The position numbers and the translations under genes were made by a program. A stretch of 64,000 nucleotides of DNA, taken from CBDCWQ01 sp965223435 (GTDB lineage: Bacteria > Myxococcota > Kuafuiibacteriia > Kuafuiibacteriales > Kuafuiibacteriaceae). Under the pieces are notes generated by a model that worked only from the letters and a program-made list of their open reading frames with translations, ran no database searches and was not told the origin of the DNA. Of the stretch, positions 62,734 to 64,000 are shown in pieces. Position 1 is the first letter of the stretch. Every line of letters starts with the position of its first letter. The stretch covers positions 186,001 to 250,000 of the forward strand of contig CBDCWQ010000021.1 of NCBI GenBank assembly GCA_965223435.1, written 5' to 3'.

Positions 62734-63254
62734 TCATTCGGTCTTACAGCTTCGAAGGTTCATGCCAAACACGGATGCGATGGCCGTGAGCGGCAGGAAA
62801 AGGGCGGCCAAGAGGTTCAAACGTTGCCCGGCTTCGGCAAGCTTCGAAGAAATCTTGGCCTGGGTCTCTCCTTGCTCTGCAATTTCGTACTCGAGTGCAT
62901 GTTTGGCTTCGGTGTTGAGAAGCTCCGCAGCCCGTTCTATTTCTCCGGCGCGGTCTCTCAGCAAGATCAAGAGTCGGTCTTCTTTGACGGCGTTGCGCCC
63001 AGCGTGCAGGACTTCGTGCACGTGTTTGATGGCTCGGACAATCGGGGTGGAGCGGCGTCGGTTTTCCATTCGCCGATCGGGCTTCGCCAAAAGAGGACCC
63101 CGCGGCGTTCTGGCACGCCCGGCTTGGGGAGCTCGTGGAGGACCAAGAGCAGGTGGCCATCATGGACCATGGCCCGCTGCCGCCCTGCGGTTTCACCGAG
63201 TCGCCGAACGAATACTTCTGGGAGTTCCCAATTGGAGGGCACAATCGAAGGCAT
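62734..63254 (-). pseudogene. Truncated, frameshifted CorA-like protein
   Basis: The first part (ATG 63254) reads NWELPEVFVRRLGETAGRQR, then MVHDGHLLLVLHELPKPGV and GVLFWRSPIGEWKTD. After a shift near 63070-63090 the sense continues in another frame with PIVRAIKHVHEVLHAGRNAV, DRLLILLRDRAGEIERAAEL and NLLAALFLPLTAIASVFGMN, ending RSCKTE. The last helix and GMN tripeptide are the pore-end signature of CorA/MIT cation channels, and the preceding helix resembles the long CorA stalk. The second transmembrane helix is missing, so no channel could form. The length, about 170 residues, is roughly half a normal CorA. Both the shift and the truncation argue for a dead gene. Confidence 0.75.
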
Positions 63255-63356
63255 GATGACACCTTTAGCAGGGAAGTGGGGCAATTGGGTGTTGTCAGGG
63301 TGGCAGGTTTGATGGAATAGGGAGTCTCCCTAGAGGGGAGAAAGAGGGGCATTTCA

Positions 63357-63863
63357 GTGGGTTTATTCGATTTTGTGAAGGGTGTTGGGGATTCTCTGTT
63401 CGGACCGGACGAAGAAGAATTGGCCAAGCAGAAGCAAGCTGAGCTGGATGCAGCGGCGGCCAAAGAGGCCGAGAATCTTCGCGTGGCTCAAGGGTTACGT
63501 TCGTTGGTGGACGACATGGATCTGGGTACCGACAATTTGGTGGTCGAGTACAACGAAGGGGCGGTGGTCTTGACGGGCACGGTTCCCTCCCAGGCTCACC
63601 GAGAAAAGCTGGTGTTGCTTCTGGGAAACATCGATCGGGTTGTGCAGGTGGATGACCAGCTCGAAGTGGCGCAGCCCGAGCCCGAAGCGTCTTTTTACGT
63701 GGTGCAGAAGGGCGACTCTTTGTCCAAGATCGCCAAGACCCACTACGGTGATTACCAAAAGTATCCGGCCATTTTTGAAGCCAACCGACCGATGCTTGTT
63801 CATCCAGACAAGATCTATCCGGGGCAGACCTTACGGATTCCGCCCAAAGAGGCGGTCGCTTAG
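63357..63863 (+). CDS. kbp: Kbp/YgaU-like BON-LysM potassium-binding protein
   Basis: A 168-residue cytoplasmic protein matching Escherichia coli Kbp (YgaU) along its whole length. GTG 63357 is used, with GAGGGG eight bases upstream, and gives the family N-terminus MGLFDFVKGVGDSLF. A BON domain (about residues 45-105: ADDMD-type start, GAVVLTGTVPSQAHREKLVL, GNIDRVVQVDDQL) precedes a LysM domain (about 112-162: YVVQKGDSLSKIAKTHYG, YPAIFEANRPMLVHPDKIYP, GQTLRIP). Kbp binds K+ and changes shape on doing so; that is known for the E. coli protein and inferred here. An acidic insertion (EEELAKQKQAELDAAAAKEA) lengthens the linker before BON. There is no signal peptide, as in the family. Confidence 0.9.
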   Translation: MGLFDFVKGVGDSLFGPDEEELAKQKQAELDAAAAKEAENLRVAQGLRSLVDDMDLGTDNLVVEYNEGAVVLTGTVPSQAHREKLVLLLGNIDRVVQVDDQLEVAQPEPEASFYVVQKGDSLSKIAKTHYGDYQKYPAIFEANRPMLVHPDKIYPGQTLRIPPKEAVA

Positions 63864-64000
63864 CCCCTTGGCTCACTGCGTGTGCAACCACGTCAGCGCG
63901 TTGCTTCGATGGGCGTACTTCGTGGACGACGGAATGAACCGTTTTGACCGCGTGTTCTTGATAGGCCTGCCTGCTTTCCGAGCGGGGCGGGGGCCATGGC
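63864..64000. other. Right edge, no gene supported
   Basis: The minus frame stays open from the right edge into the Kbp gene (SRQAYQEHAVKTVHSVVHEV), but it has no recognisable motif and overlaps a confident gene, so it is not called. Confidence 0.3.

Noticed and set aside
63295..63891. 198-codon minus-strand frame over the Kbp gene
   Set aside because: It is antisense to a full-length, confidently identified gene and is Pro/Arg/Ser-rich.
1..64000. tRNA, rRNA, riboswitch and phage attachment sites
   Set aside because: I scanned the gaps for TTCGA-type T-loops, rRNA-like blocks and long conserved leader structures and saw none that hold up by eye; a covariance-model scan would be needed to exclude small RNAs.

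Overview
The window reads as chromosome of a GC-rich Gram-negative bacterium that secretes many large modular proteins. Lipoprotein signal peptides, FG-GAP/VCBS, Calx-beta, PPC, LamG, fibronectin III and Rhs/YD domains, a trypsin-like and an M11-type protease, a MORN/HEAT lipoprotein and a DUF1062 protein together suggest a Myxococcota-like (formerly deltaproteobacterial), possibly predatory or surface-living organism. That placement is inference; there is no rRNA or tRNA to anchor it. Almost no core metabolism is visible; the only widely conserved housekeeping-type gene is a Kbp/YgaU-like protein near the right end.

Layout. 1-6026: the 5' part of a large secreted protein leaving the left edge, a decayed scrap of an Rhs C-terminus, a Calx-beta/FG-GAP lipoprotein and an M11-like metalloprotease lipoprotein, all on the minus strand. 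6027-10782: a GNAT-like acetyltransferase, a frameshifted remnant on the other strand, and an FG-GAP lipoprotein ending in a matrixin-like domain that has lost its zinc motif. 11201-19652: a giant gene broken into at least five pieces. 19690-20130: a four-helix-bundle (23S rRNA intervening-sequence-protein type) gene tightly bracketed by inverted hexanucleotide arrays. 20158-21551: an IS701-type insertion sequence with CTAG target copies. 21691-26233: an Fn3 lipoprotein and a trypsin-like protease with extra modules. 26611-33361: two divergent relatives of the broken giant gene, one an internally deleted pseudogene and one intact. 33358-46079: a MORN/HEAT lipoprotein, a small unknown protein and a 3284-residue giant. 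46231-58214: a DUF1152 scrap and a 3808-residue Rhs protein. 58574-63863: a PPC-repeat lipoprotein, a DUF1062 protein, a truncated CorA-like pseudogene and Kbp.

The unifying theme is a family of five secreted proteins (left edge, 11201, 28307, 28556, 46079). They share paired WNL motifs at the N-terminus. The four with enough sequence also share an alpha/alpha-toroid domain resembling six-hairpin glycosidases, and then differ in their C-terminal halves. Two of the five are broken and one is cut by the window edge. The intact 3284-residue member carries a duplicated module with ParB-like and ADP-ribosyltransferase-like patterns around a subtilase-like domain without catalytic residues. It lies upstream of a YwqK/MORN lipoprotein and downstream of an Rhs protein with an NlpC/P60-like C-terminus. 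Together this looks like an expanding and decaying locus of surface effectors or polymorphic-toxin-like proteins.
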